A stretch of DNA of 64,000 bases from the NCBI GenBank assembly GCA_034766995.1, contig CM068322.1:5731589-5795588 (forward strand). The letters run 5' to 3'. The position numbers and the translations under genes were made by a program. A model generated the notes under the pieces. It was not told where the DNA came from. It searched no databases and worked only from the letters and a program-made list of their open reading frames with translations. The DNA comes from Acanthacorydalis orientalis. Taxonomy: Eukaryota > Arthropoda > Insecta > Megaloptera > Corydalidae. Position 1 is the first letter of the stretch. Each line of letters begins with the position of its first letter. Of the stretch, positions 20,515 through 31,321 are shown piece by piece.

Positions 20515-20665
20515 GAAATGGCATACAACTCAACGATGGAGTCACAGCACGTCAAGTTAGTTAATTAGTGGAGTAGCTGCTGCAACAACAACAACACAGT
20601 TCTCTGCTACTGAGTTCTGTAACTCACTCTCCCACAACTTGTTCTTTAACGAATTAATGTGACTG
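20515..20665. promoter_or_regulatory. GC-richer island with CTG/CAA repeats
   Basis: Contains GTAGCTGCTGCAACAACAAC and TCTCTGCTACTGAGTTCTG. On the minus strand it would lie just inside the intron after the candidate exon at 20676-21040. Role unknown. Confidence 0.2.
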
Positions 20666-20675
20666 CTTCACTTAC

Positions 20676-21040
20676 CTTCCATTGCGTTATTATTTCCCGA
20701 TCTCCCTTCGTGCATATGTATTCGAGCATATATGCATGGATATGTATGAATGTGCTTATATGACGACGGCGTGCTTTTTGAATAAATTTCGTTCGCACCA
20801 TAATTGGTACGTACACAAACAGATTGAGGAATGACGGTAACGGTGTAGCGAAAAGGGGACAGGGAATTGATCGAGATGACACGCGTCGCGTTTGGAATAC
20901 AGATGAATTCCGTGCGGTGTAGATGTGTTATGAAGAAGATGATAATACATTTAGACACATTTATCTTCTTTAAACGTGCGTGTGATTTACAACGTGCTGA
21001 AATGTGGTGGTTCGCGACTTTAGTGTAATGTGTTTGACTC
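20676..21040 (-). other. Candidate minus-strand first exon
   Basis: On the minus strand the sequence ends AACGCAATGGAAG followed by GTAAGTGAAG, a near-ideal 5' splice site with GT at 20675-20674. The 365 bp before it is CpG-richer than its surroundings (ACGCGACGCGTGTCATC) and the frame of the final ATGGAAG has no stop across it. A 5' untranslated exon ending with a two-codon start, or an internal exon, are both possible. No homology was recognised and the 5' border is set only by composition. Confidence 0.3.
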
Positions 21041-21074
21041 TGAAAGTACATATACATACATACGCACAAATACA

Positions 21075-21077
<3 letters not shown>

Positions 21078-21130
<53 letters not shown>
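21078..21130. repeat. (TA)n microsatellite
   Basis: Uninterrupted TA run of about 53 bp. Confidence 0.95.
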
Positions 21131-21134
<4 letters not shown>

Positions 21135-21724
21135 AGGAACTGTAAGTTTGTTGATGCATTGGATTGATTGTTTCGTTCATTAGTTGATTGATGAAAATGT
21201 TTCAAGGTTAAATAATTACTAACAACGTAAACAGCATGATAATTAGTTTTAAAAGACTATGTAATTGTAAAGAAAACATTTGTGTTCGATGCTTGATTTA
21301 AAAAAAATATTCCATTAAAAATACTTACAAAATAGTTTTTGATCTATTTTTATTAAAAAATGGTTTTGAAAGAGTAGATAAAATAAGAGTCCATTTAAAA
21401 ATAAACACAAATATTCAGATAAATAAATAATTTTATTTTTGATTATAAATTATTTTTTGTGGCGATATTTGAAAATTATCAAATTGAAAATAAAATTTAA
21501 CAGCTATTTTCTATATTTAAAATTATTTCTTGGAAACGAATACATTCCGGGTGGTTCTTAAAAGGTGAAATGTATTTTTCATTTATTATCAAAAATTAAT
21601 TTTAAAGAAAGTTTTATCGTACGATATTAAAAAAAATGGTACTACATTTCATGTAATTTTAGAGAATAAGAAATGAACCAGTAAAGTAAAATATTCAAAT
21701 AGTTTTGTCCTGATTATCTTAGTA
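21131..21724. other. AT-rich spacer
   Basis: No gene or repeat was recognised. Confidence 0.5.
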
Positions 21725-22030
21725 TTTTTGGATCAATTGAATCTCTGTTCTCCACTATTAGTTTCAGTACATGTGCCTCTCATCGGATAAATATTAGACA
21801 CTAATTTTAAATTAGATTTATGTTCACATATATTTTAAATTAGGTGTGGTTTATAATTTGATGGTATGAAATATAACGTCACTATTTGTTTGTTCTTATT
21901 CGTTTAATATATTATTTTTATTTTCATATATTTTAAGGTGTTCGAGGAAGTTTAATCTTATACATTTATTTTAAATTTTTATTACTTTCATTGTATTGTT
22001 GAGCATTTTATTAGTCAGGTTATAATTCTT
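21725..22030 (+). repeat. Family B dispersed repeat, copy 2
   Basis: TCTGTTCTCCACTATTAGTT, TCAGTACATGTGCCTCTCAT, GGATAAATATTAGACACTAA, GGTGTGGTTTATAATTTGAT, ACTATTTGTTTGTTCTTATT and TTAAATTTTTATTACTTTCA appear in the shared family B order. Confidence 0.7.
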
Positions 22031-22367
22031 TATTTATATTAAGATGCATTCAACATCCTAGAAGAAAAAGAAGGTATTTAAATAAATATTATTTTAATGA
22101 AACAAAATTGGTTATATGCTAGTAAATTTATGTAACTTCTCGGGAAAAAACTTCCATCCATAAAGAGCTGAATTTATTGATTTCATAAACGTAAGAACAT
22201 TGTCGTAGGAAAAATATCTGTTCAAAAGTCTGATGTTAAACAAAGTAAGAGATAACTGAATTCAATCAATGACGAAAATAATTAAAGGATACAAGGCAAA
22301 GTCATGTAATTTAATTTAATCACATCTATAGATATATTAAAAGTTAATAATTAAATCCATTCATAAA

Positions 22368-22690
22368 ACTAAAAAGTCGCTTTCACAAATTAATTTATTT
22401 CACCCCACAAACTACAAAAAAATATGTTCGACCAAAAATGTGCAATATTTAAATATTGATAATTTTTGATTATTGTTTATGCGTATTTCAATTACGATGC
22501 CATAATTCTCAGAGAAATAAAGTATAGAAAACAAAGTAATTAAATTAGATTTTTCTTTACTTGAAGGCACTGGAGACGATAAAACTGTCATAAAAATGTG
22601 CGTAAGAAACATTAAAAAGGAATTTATTGGATATTTTTGGTCAGAAACTTCATTTGTAAAAATAAATTTAACTATACTTCATGAATTGTG
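22368..22690. mobile_element. Family A foldback MITE, both arms
   Basis: Left arm: GCTTTCACAAATTAATTTAT, TTCACCCCACAAACTACAAA, GATTATTGTTTATGCG, ACGATGCCATAATTCTCAGA. Right arm (diverged): GACGATAAAACTGTCATAAA, TGCGTAAGAAACATTAAAAA, TTTATTGGATATTTTTGG, CATTTGTAAAAATAAATTTA. Confidence 0.75.
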
Positions 22691-22973
22691 ATTAGCCATT
22701 CAACAAGTTTGGAGAAATTTTCAAATTATTATTTGTATTTAAATAATCTTTATTATATTCATATCATACTTTAATAATAATATTCCATAAATTTTTTTAT
22801 ATTTGATATATTGTGTTAGTATTTTAAGTAAGTATATAGAACTGTGTAAAGAGTAATAATTGTAATTTGAAATTGAAAATTTCGTGTAACTTTGGATATG
22901 ATCGTTAATAATAATTTAACACAAAATTTCTACATTTTTTTTTTATTTTTTGTGGAATATTTTGATTTTATAT

Positions 22974-22997
22974 TATATATATATATATATATATATG
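22974..22997. repeat. Short (TA)n microsatellite
   Basis: About twelve TA units. Confidence 0.9.
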
Positions 22998-23670
22998 TAT
23001 ACATTATATATAAGTTGTTTTCCTATTTACAAAGTATATGCATTTGTAAACTTTGCATTTTAGATAGTTTTGTATACTATTTTGTCACTAATTTATCATT
23101 AAATCATCGAAGTTCAATGGAAATAATTTAATATTTTTTTTTAATAATCTACTTTTTATACTATAAATACTTCAAATATATTTGCATTAGCTTTAAGTAT
23201 TTTTTAACAAAAAAACATTTCCGTTAAAATGGTTTTCTTATTCCAAATGAATAACATATAAATTACCTCATATGCTCAAGTACTCATGAAAATTTCTATT
23301 CAGAACACCATTCCTAATTCAACAATGTATCTTATCTGAGACCGGAGGCAAACGAAAGACATTACTGAATATATAGTAGAAATACACAACCTTATGATAT
23401 TATTTGAAAATGTGAAAGATTTCAAATATGTAAATAAAATAGTGCAAAACCTGAAGGATTCTAAATTTAAATAGTACTAAGTTTTGTTTTTTATACTAAA
23501 TTTAAAATAAGTTAAAACCGTATACGTACTGAAAATACTAATATTTTTTTTAACGTTTATGAAATACATTATAATATATACACACATTCAAATCAATATT
23601 TTTAATCATTAATTAAGCAGTTTGTGATAGTAACTTGTATAAAAATACAGAGATACAGCATTTTCTATTT
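22998..23670. other. AT-rich spacer
   Basis: The short ACCGGAGGCAAACGAAAGAC patch near 23341 is the only GC-richer spot. Confidence 0.5.
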
Positions 23671-24015
23671 TTCATAATATAGTTTTGGAACTAACAAAAT
23701 TCACTTCCAAAATGAATTTTTCACTCGACATGAAAATATTTTATTTTTAAAATGTTCAATAATTTATAATTGATGTTTTTTTATTTTATTATTATGACTT
23801 TCCATTCAAAGATAGTTTACTATCTTTCTAAGAGCACTGAAACACAAAAAAACGTGAGTTTGAAATTCAGATTTGGCCGTTGTAAGAATTATGAAATATC
23901 CATGGAAATCCACATTAAAAATTAATCATTAATTATTGATCATTTTTTACAAGAAAAAAATTGTGGTTTGTGGAGCGAAAATTTTATTTATGAAGCTTGT
24001 TATTTATAATGCCAC
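23671..24015. mobile_element. Family A foldback MITE, both arms
   Basis: It keeps a left outer end (TAATATAGTTTTGGAACTAA, then AAAATTCACTTCCAAAATGA). The right arm has ATCCATGGAAATCCACATTA, AATTATTGATCATTTTTTAC, TTGTGGTTTGTGGAGCGAAA and TTTATTTATGAAGC. Inside, AAGATAGTTTACTATCTTT (23811-23829) forms a small stem. Confidence 0.7.
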
Positions 24016-24043
24016 TAATTTTATGTAATTCTCAATTGTCCTT

Positions 24044-24047
<4 letters not shown>

Positions 24048-24096
<49 letters not shown>

Positions 24097-24142
24097 TTAT
24101 GCATGTATTATGGATATATATATATATATATATATAAGAATA

Positions 24143-24180
<38 letters not shown>

Positions 24181-24182
24181 TA

Positions 24183-24224
<42 letters not shown>
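24048..24224. repeat. (TA)n cluster with TTTATA and GTAT interruptions
   Basis: Three TA runs separated by ATGTATTTATGCATG and AATATATTTATA-type breaks. Confidence 0.95.
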
Positions 24225-24231
<7 letters not shown>

Positions 24232-24623
24232 TCAGCTTAGTATCTCTGAAAAATAATTACAGAACATTTTACTAATTTTTTTCGCTTATAGGTTAACAAA
24301 ATACATAATATTAGGAAGGGTATCGCTTTTAAATTGTTAATATTTATTATAAATTATTATCAACTGATAGATTACTTGTCACTCTTTTTCTTAGATTAAT
24401 TATTTTCTTCAATTGCAACTTAAAATACATTAAATCATTTAAAAATAATAGTAATTATCCTAAGTATAAAAATATATAATAATTTGTAAATATAATTAAT
24501 TTTGTTGTTTAACCATTATTTTTTTAAAAAAAGTAATTATAAAAGTAATAGAACTTGTTTTGATGATTTTGATCTTATATCTTTACCTTTAAAAAATAAT
24601 ATGTAAGTTATTATAGACATGAC
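24225..24623. other. AT-rich spacer
   Basis: Nothing was recognised. Confidence 0.5.
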
Positions 24624-24654
24624 ATATATATATATATATATACACATATATTCG

Positions 24655-24690
<36 letters not shown>
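24624..24690. repeat. (TA)n microsatellite, interrupted
   Basis: Two TA runs around ACACATATATTCGATT. Confidence 0.95.
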
Positions 24691-24957
24691 GCGTATGTGT
24701 GTACTTCATTTTTAACGTATAAAGTGTATATGATTCCGAGAATTTAAACATTTAAGCCTGTTTAAAACAATCGTGAGAATTATTGAGTTAATTTGAGTAG
24801 TAAATTTGAAAAAGAATGACATTAAGGAATATTTTTTTTATAAAACCAAGAGAAAATACTTACTAACTGGAAAAATATTAAATAAAAATACGAATGGCCT
24901 TAAATACTTGTAAATTTGTAAAAAAAATTTTTATATTTTTAAATTACATTTTATATA

Positions 24958-25260
24958 TCTTTGATGGTCTTCGTTCTTTAAATTGCTCGAGGTTCTGTCC
25001 TCTAATACTCGATTCAGCATATATGACATTTTCAAGTAAATTTAGATAACGTATTAGTAGTACGTTTTGGGTATTTTGTATGTGTTTTAGTTAAGAGGTG
25101 GTTCATAATTTAAAAGTCTCAAATACACCAGAGTCGTTAGTCGTATTTATTTATTCGTCTAATATTTTTTAACAAGTTTTTTATAGAGTTTAATGTTATT
25201 AATTTAGTTTGAAATTTTATTATTTGTTTCCAATATTAATGTCATTTTCGGTTTCTCAGA
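24958..25260 (+). repeat. Family B dispersed repeat, copy 3
   Basis: TGGTCTTCGTTCTTTAAATT, GGTTCTGTCCTCTAATACTC, GAGGTGGTTCATAATTTAAA, TATTTATTTATTCGTCTAAT and TTGAAATTTTATTATTTGTT, then TATTAATGTCATTTTCGG, parallel copies 1 and 2. The first third is the most divergent part. Confidence 0.6.
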
Positions 25261-25536
25261 TATATTTTTCAAATATTGCAATAGAAAACGTTGTATAATA
25301 ATGTGAAAAGAATATAATGGTTTGGCTACACAAAAACATTTTTTAATTAACATAGGTTTATTTTTTCCATGTGATAAAGACAAAATCTATATTATAGATT
25401 GTAACAGTTGTATCGAAAATGAAAAAGAAATGAAGTAAACCTAAAAGAACTGTGGACTAAATAATTGAATAATATATGCTTAATATTATTTTAAGAAAAT
25501 ATTCAAATTTCAACTCGATGAATATATAATATTTTT

Positions 25537-25540
<4 letters not shown>

Positions 25541-25589
<49 letters not shown>
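25541..25589. repeat. (TA)n microsatellite
   Basis: Uninterrupted TA run. Confidence 0.95.
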
Positions 25590-25590
<1 letters not shown>

Positions 25591-26473
25591 CAGTACAAGT
25601 AAAAAATTGAATTATTGGAATTCGGGGATATTGTTTATAACGTTGTTGAGAAATTCTCGAATTCACTTTCTATTTGATAAATGTTTAATAATATTGTAAG
25701 AATCAGTCCATACAAGAATTTGGTAATAAGAACTGATTAAATATGCACTTCGTTAATGAAATTACTTGAAAGGATTTATTTTTTAACTTTCTTATCGGAA
25801 ATGAAAAAGCAATTTAACTGAAACATAAATTTTTAAAAGCATATAATAATAATAAAAAATTGATTGAAATACTGCAAAATGGAATCAAAATTTCTTTAAG
25901 AACCTGTTTACAAATCGTGAAATAGTCTACAAAATGAATCGAATAAAAGTGAAAGATGATATTCATTCAAAATCTTTGATTTATACTTAATACAAGAATT
26001 TTATTGTCGTCGATGACCTTTGGTGGTCGTAAATTTCTCTAAGATTTTTTTTATATTCCCAAATGACATCTTTTATGTATGCATTTATTGACTGATCTCT
26101 TTATGTGTTCATTTTTTACAGTAAAGAACGCTCTTGTCGTCAAGCTTTAGGGTTGTTAAATTTTAATGGTATATTCTTTCATATTTATGAAAATTGAAAT
26201 ATAGTGCTTTCAGTGAAGATAACGTAGTATACAAATATAAACAAAAAATATATTCTTTAAATGAAGCTTTATTTATTTTCAGTAGTTTTAAATAAACAAA
26301 TAACATTTTATTAATTTCCATATTTGAGAAAAAATTGTCTTATAACACTTTACTATTCTAAAATAAATATGTTCAAATAAAATTCACGTTTCCAACTTGA
26401 AATCAAAAGATAAAATGTTTTTGATAATCATCATACGTTTGTTAATAACATTAGATGATATTAATCCTATTAT
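25590..26473. other. AT-rich spacer
   Basis: A patch at 26008-26160 (GTCGTCGATGACCTTTGGTG to TCTTGTCGTCAAGC) is slightly GC-richer but unassigned. Confidence 0.45.
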
Positions 26474-26492
26474 TTATATATATATATATATA
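26474..26492. repeat. Short (TA)n microsatellite
   Basis: About nine TA units. Confidence 0.9.
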
Positions 26493-26593
26493 CAGAAATT
26501 ATTATCTGGAAACTAAAGAATATAAAGAGATTAAGAAAGAGACCAATGAATAGGCGGGATAAAAAAATGAAAATTTGTATTGGAAATCAGTGA

Positions 26594-26701
26594 AAAAAGA
26601 GATACTCAATCGTACAAAAGAGAAAATCATTGAAGAGGCCTTTATCCATCAGTGGATTGACAGAGGCTGCAGCTGCTGCTGCTGCTGATGAGATATATTA
26701 A
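26594..26701 (+). other. Short open frame with a polyalanine (GCT) run
   Basis: The frame from 26594 reads KKRYSIVQKRKSLKRPLSIS, then GLTEAAAAAADEIY, to a TAA at 26699. It is preceded by a TGA. The basic stretch followed by alanines resembles nuclear proteins, and GC exceeds the flanks. No ATG lies in frame and no clear donor follows. The frame runs directly into the left end of the mariner derivative at 26701. It could be a relict exon or chance. Confidence 0.2.
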
Positions 26702-27100
26702 GTTAGTAAAAAAATAATTGCTGTTTAGGACCTTCAAATTCTTATACATTTTTCTCTTTTTTGATTTTCTTAGAGGTTTTATGTGGTCCAGAACTGTTGG
26801 ATGACTAACACCTAGTAGTGCAACACATCACCAAAATCATCGTTTAGTTTACGAACAGTTTCTGCTGCTTATCATCTGTTTCGAACTCATAAAAAACTGC
26901 TGTCATTTGCTTCTTTTCCATCTTTAATTCAATACCCCAGTTTGAAGCAAAATTAATAATAAAACCAAAGTTGCTGTTTTCAAAATACAGTGCAAAAATC
27001 ACTTTAAAATTATGTTAACATAAATATGATGACATGACACTCATTAAAAAAATTATGATTACAATTCAAAAACAAAAACCACAATTATTTTCCTTCCAAA

Positions 27101-27102
<2 letters not shown>
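26701..27102 (-). mobile_element. Internally deleted mariner (MITE-like), copy 1
   Basis: The left end (AGTTAGTAAAAAAATAATTG) and inverted right end (AGTTTGGAAGGAAAATAATT) are related to those at 33460 and 54792. The body keeps part of the 5' transposase region in minus orientation (GTGGTCCAGAACTGTTGGAT, AGTTTACGAACAGTTTCTGC, CTTCTTTTCCATCTTTAATT). The catalytic region is absent, so it could only move using an enzyme from elsewhere. TA flanks both ends. Confidence 0.75.

Positions 27103-27167
<65 letters not shown>
27103..27167. repeat. (TA)n microsatellite
   Basis: Abuts the right end of the mariner derivative. Confidence 0.95.
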
Positions 27168-27169
<2 letters not shown>

Positions 27170-27689
27170 CAACAATACACTTTATAAGTGTCTTTTTCAG
27201 CTGAATGTTCTAAAGTTACTGTTGATTTTCTCTGATATTATCTGTTTTTCTTTTTGAAAAATATTTTCTATTGACATATGATATTCAGTATCGAAAACTA
27301 CAGAGCATGACTGAATATCTAAAACAGGAGATAAAATACTTTAGTAAAAATATAAATATAGGATAAGATCGAAAACCAATTCACTCACTATACTTGTGTA
27401 TCAATTAAAAATATTTCCTAGAATTCTTGAATTACTTTTTTATTAAGATTTAAATAATACATTTTGATAAAAAAAAACAAATAAATATTTTAATTTAGTT
27501 TAAAATTATTAAAATCGACTGCAAGTTATTACTTAATTCTAAAAATAATATTTATTAATCCTATATTTAAAAAATAAAATTACATAATTAGATTGAAATT
27601 ATATTGAAAGAAAAACACAACAGATCTATTTTCCTACTCTTGTAACTATTTAGTATTATACTAAGAGCATTTTAGTAAAATATGATACA
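27168..27689. other. AT-rich spacer
   Basis: Nothing was recognised. Confidence 0.5.
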
Positions 27690-28058
27690 TAAAAACAAAA
27701 GTTAAATTTCACAAATGAATTATTTTGTCACCTCACTAACCACACCCACATTTTTTTCCATCAAAAAGACTCAATAAATTATTATTGATTATTTTTGATT
27801 TCCGCTTATGCACATCTTGACGGCAACGCTATGATCCTCAAAGCGTCAAGATACAGAAAATATTAATTTATCTGTACCTTGGTATTCTGAGAATGATAGC
27901 GTTGTTATTTAATGCACATAAGAGGCAATCAAAAAGAATCAATATATTTTATTGAATGTTTTAATCGAAACATTATAGTGCGGTTTTTGAAGTGAGAAAA
28001 TAATTCATTTGTGAAAGTAAATTTAGCCAGAGTATTCGAAATGTTCTGTGATAAAAGT
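27690..28058. mobile_element. Family A foldback MITE, best paired copy
   Basis: Left arm: TTTCACAAATGAATTATTTT, CACCTCACTAACCACACCCA, AATAAATTATTATTGATTAT, CGCTTATGCACATCTTGACG, GCTATGATCCTCAAAGCGTC. The right arm mirrors these: TTCTGAGAATGATAGCGTTG, AATGCACATAAGAGGCAATC, TGCGGTTTTTGAAGTGAGAA, AATAATTCATTTGTGAAAGT, AAATTTAGCC. The centre is only about 40 bp. No open frame. The whole could fold into a hairpin of about 170 bp. Confidence 0.85.
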
Positions 28059-28283
28059 ACAATAATTTACATTAATAATATTATAAGTAATAGTATAATT
28101 TAATAAGAAATATAATTATTTTCTAAAAATAACAAAATATGAATTTGATATAAACTATGATAACCAAATAAATGGACATTAAAATAGAATTATTTTTTAT
28201 ATTATTGTGATTAAATAAATTGCATTTGATTACTAGTGAATAATGATCATTAACTAGAGATTTCGATAAATTTTAATACATTA

Positions 28284-28285
<2 letters not shown>

Positions 28286-28313
<28 letters not shown>
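28286..28313. repeat. (TA)n microsatellite
   Basis: Short TA run. Confidence 0.95.
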
Positions 28314-28316
<3 letters not shown>

Positions 28317-28839
28317 CTCATCTTGAAAATAAAAGAAATAATGCACTTGAATGTTTTTCTCTTCCAAATTTACTGCTTGAATATAACTCAATCGGAGTTC
28401 TGTATTAATTTAAAAAAGCTAGAATGTATTATATCCCAAAATTATAATTTCTCAATATGCTAGAGATAAAAGTGGTTGTACAAATTACTTCTAATACTCT
28501 TTATTAAGAAATTCAAGTATATTTCAAATATAATTGGAATATTTTTTTAGAGATAAAATAACTATTTAAAAAAATATTGTCAAAATTAGTAATAAAATTA
28601 ATTTTATTTACAAACTGAATACTTTGTCTCTTTATACATAGCATAATTATGATTATCTTAAATATGTAAATAAAAAAATGTTAATATTGAACGGATATAA
28701 AAATAAAAAAAATGTTGAATTACGATGGAAGAAAATAATTTTGAGAAGAAACTAATAAGTAAGGTATTAACTGATAATGATTTAAATGAAATCATCTTAT
28801 TATTTTTATTATATCTTTTAATCTTATAAGAATACAATT
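28314..28839. other. AT-rich spacer
   Basis: Nothing was recognised. Confidence 0.5.
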
Positions 28840-29190
28840 AATTCACTCTACAAATCACTGTTTCTGATAAAAAATATTCAATAGTATATTACTGATCATT
28901 TTCAATTATTGATTATGTGAATTTCAATGAAAATACCATTATTATTGGAGTAATAAAGTAACAATAAATCTGTATTTTTAAATCACACAATATTCTTTAC
29001 TTTAGTGCTATTAAAATGATAATATGCTTACCAAAAGAGCCATAAGTAAGAAAAGAAGCGAGTAGTAATAAATTAATTAACATTTTAAACCAAGAAATGT
29101 TTGTAGTTTGTGAGGTGAGTGAAAAAATTAGTTGTGAAAGCGAATTTAGCCGCAATTTAAAAATTATATTGTGAAAAAATAAGCATTCTT
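28840..29190. mobile_element. Family A foldback MITE, degenerate
   Basis: The right end is well kept (TTGTAGTTTGTGAGGTGAGT, GTTGTGAAAGCGAATTTAGC, CGCAA, then ATTATATTGTGAAAAAA). The left arm is weaker (ATTCACTCTACAAATCACTG, AATATTCAATAGTATATTAC). Confidence 0.7.
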
Positions 29191-29389
29191 TTTTAAGTAA
29201 CACAGGTAAAACTTCTGTGTGAATGAAATAATACTAGAATATGTTTGATATAATGTTTATAAACAAAAACTAAACATCTTTTTTTAAAATAAATAAAGTA
29301 TTTTCTCTTTCTGGCAATAAATTTAAAACATGTTACATTGAAAAACACATATACAAATTCAAAGATTGTTTTAACGATTTTTAAAGACC

Positions 29390-29600
29390 GTTTACGACGG
29401 AAGTTTATAAAGAAGAGAATCCGCGTTTACTTGTTGAACTTTCAACGTTCCCATCGTATAGACTGTATTGTGCGTGTGTGACTGTGCGCGCGAGAGCTTC
29501 GTAAGCTCGCAATTCGCGAAAGCTCGTCCCCATCAGTTGTGTGCCAACGGTCGATTTAAACGGACAGTTATCCGATATATACTTGTACATATGTACATTT
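29390..29600. promoter_or_regulatory. CpG-rich island, possible promoter
   Basis: The most CpG-dense stretch of this part: GTGACTGTGCGCGCGAGAGC and CTCGCAATTCGCGAAAGCTC, with small stems GAGCTT-CGT-AAGCTC. It lies about 360 bp before the exon-like segment at 29956-30106 on the plus strand, which is why a promoter or 5' UTR is suggested. No TATA box or initiator can be assigned with confidence. Confidence 0.3.
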
Positions 29601-29955
29601 AATTACTTCAACATATATCTATTAATTTTTAGTAGATATTAAAATATTAGCAACAACGTTAAACATAAAGGACATACAAATAAAAATTTTAAAGAACTTT
29701 TCAAAACATACTTTACTCATCGTTTTCGATATATCAAACAATTGCATTCAAATAAAAAATTATTGAATACTGCAATAATATATTTAAAATGACTTTAAAG
29801 TCTTTAAAATGAAATTATGTTTATTTCAGAATATAGGTATAGTAGAATTATTTACGTTGTTATTAGATAAATTTAATGTTTAATGTAATTGTATTCGGTA
29901 TCGTCGGTGTGTGAGTTTTAGTTAACAGTAGTCGGTTAATGGATTCGCTACGTAG
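29601..29955. other. AT-rich spacer with a GC-richer end
   Basis: From about 29895 the sequence becomes less AT-rich (GTATCGTCGGTGTGTGAGTT), perhaps the start of a transcribed region. Confidence 0.35.
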
Positions 29956-30106
29956 GCCAGTGTACTTTGTGAATTGTATTATATAATTAATAGAGTGTGT
30001 TCCGAAATAAATCATTTATTTGGTCTTGAAGAAGTTGATGGTGTTCATATTATAAAACGGTGCGTTGTTTCTAAGACTGTAGAAGAGAATGAAGCGAATT
30101 CAACAG
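29956..30106 (+). other. Candidate coding exon with consensus 5' splice site
   Basis: After a TAG at 29953-29955, one frame stays open for 50 codons and ends one base into a codon at CAACAG-GTAAGATAAC (GT at 30107-30108), a strong donor. The translation includes HLFGLEEVDGVHIIKRCVV and SKTVEENEANST, a natural-looking mix of residues unlike the YIYI shadows elsewhere. A different frame has ATG at 30089 (MKRIQQ), so it may instead be a 5' untranslated exon with a short start. No family was recognised. No matching downstream exon is apparent in the window. Confidence 0.35.
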
Positions 30107-30186
30107 GTAAGATAACTGGATTATCTATCCATATTTTATAAATGTGAATAAAATTTGAATTGATATATTTATTTCAAAGTTATTCA

Positions 30187-30240
30187 TATATATATATATA
30201 TACATGTACATGTGTGCGTGTGTGTGTATTTGAGAGAGAG
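30187..30240. repeat. (TA)n, (TG)n and (GA)n compound microsatellite
   Basis: TA run, then GTGTGCGTGTGTGTG, then GAGAGAGAG. It would lie in the intron after the candidate exon. Confidence 0.9.
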
Positions 30241-31236
30241 TAGAATATGTATGTACGCTAACAATTAAAATCGTACATGAAGTCCTGTTATTTTTATTGT
30301 TTATTTAAAAAATAATGGATTAATGTAATGAAGTACTACTATATAAGTAATTACAGTTTTTATTCTTTAACAACCTTATAATTTAAATATTTTTTGTCTA
30401 TTAAACATTTATTTAAAAACTTGTAAAAATAGTGAGAGAGTTTCAATTGAATTAGAAGAATAATCTTTTTAAAATTATGTTTTTATTATGTTATTATTTA
30501 TTTTTAAAGATCAGATTAAAAATGTACAATTCAGATTGAATCATTGTTATTTGATTAATGAATCTAAATGATTTCTTCTCATGCATGTTTTTTTTATTTA
30601 TATAAAACCTTTTATTTATTTTTCATAAAAAAATCTGGAACAAAAAATTTTAAAATTTTAAATCATAAAAAATAGTTATTGTATTTAGAAAACATAATTG
30701 TTAAGTAATATTTTTAATCTGTTAATACTTCCGCAATATATTACAAAAGTTACATAAAACTCATAAATTTTATCCTTATTAAATGATCTTTAAGTTTATT
30801 TCCATAATTTACTTCCATTTCATCAATGATAGTAAATTACGTTTTTTCCCCTTTCAAATCGAATTATTATAATTAAGTTTTATTTTTGGAAAGTACCTCA
30901 TCTTTGACTCTGCCTCAATTCATGGATCTAAATGTATTTAATTATTTCAAGAAACCCACGGGACATCATACATAATAATTCATTTTAATATCAGAGATTT
31001 CCTTAAAACAAAAAGGATTGTGGCATTTTATGGACTTTTTTTAAACAAATGTATTTATTTACTTGATTTTTTTTATAATTTAATAATAAATTATCTTATT
31101 TCGGTATTTTATCACTGTTTTGTATGTTTTGGTTAAAAAAAATGAGTTCCATATTGAATGGCAGATTAAATAAACAATGCAATGATGTATATTGTGTGTG
31201 TGTATAATATATATATCAAAAATAAATAATCTAAAG

Positions 31237-31237
<1 letters not shown>
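30241..31237. other. AT-rich spacer
   Basis: No gene was recognised. It would be intronic if the exon at 29956-30106 is real. Confidence 0.4.
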
Positions 31238-31317
<80 letters not shown>

Positions 31318-31321
31318 ATAT
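31238..31321. repeat. (TA)n microsatellite with ACATGT breaks
   Basis: Two TA runs separated by ACATGT. Confidence 0.95.
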
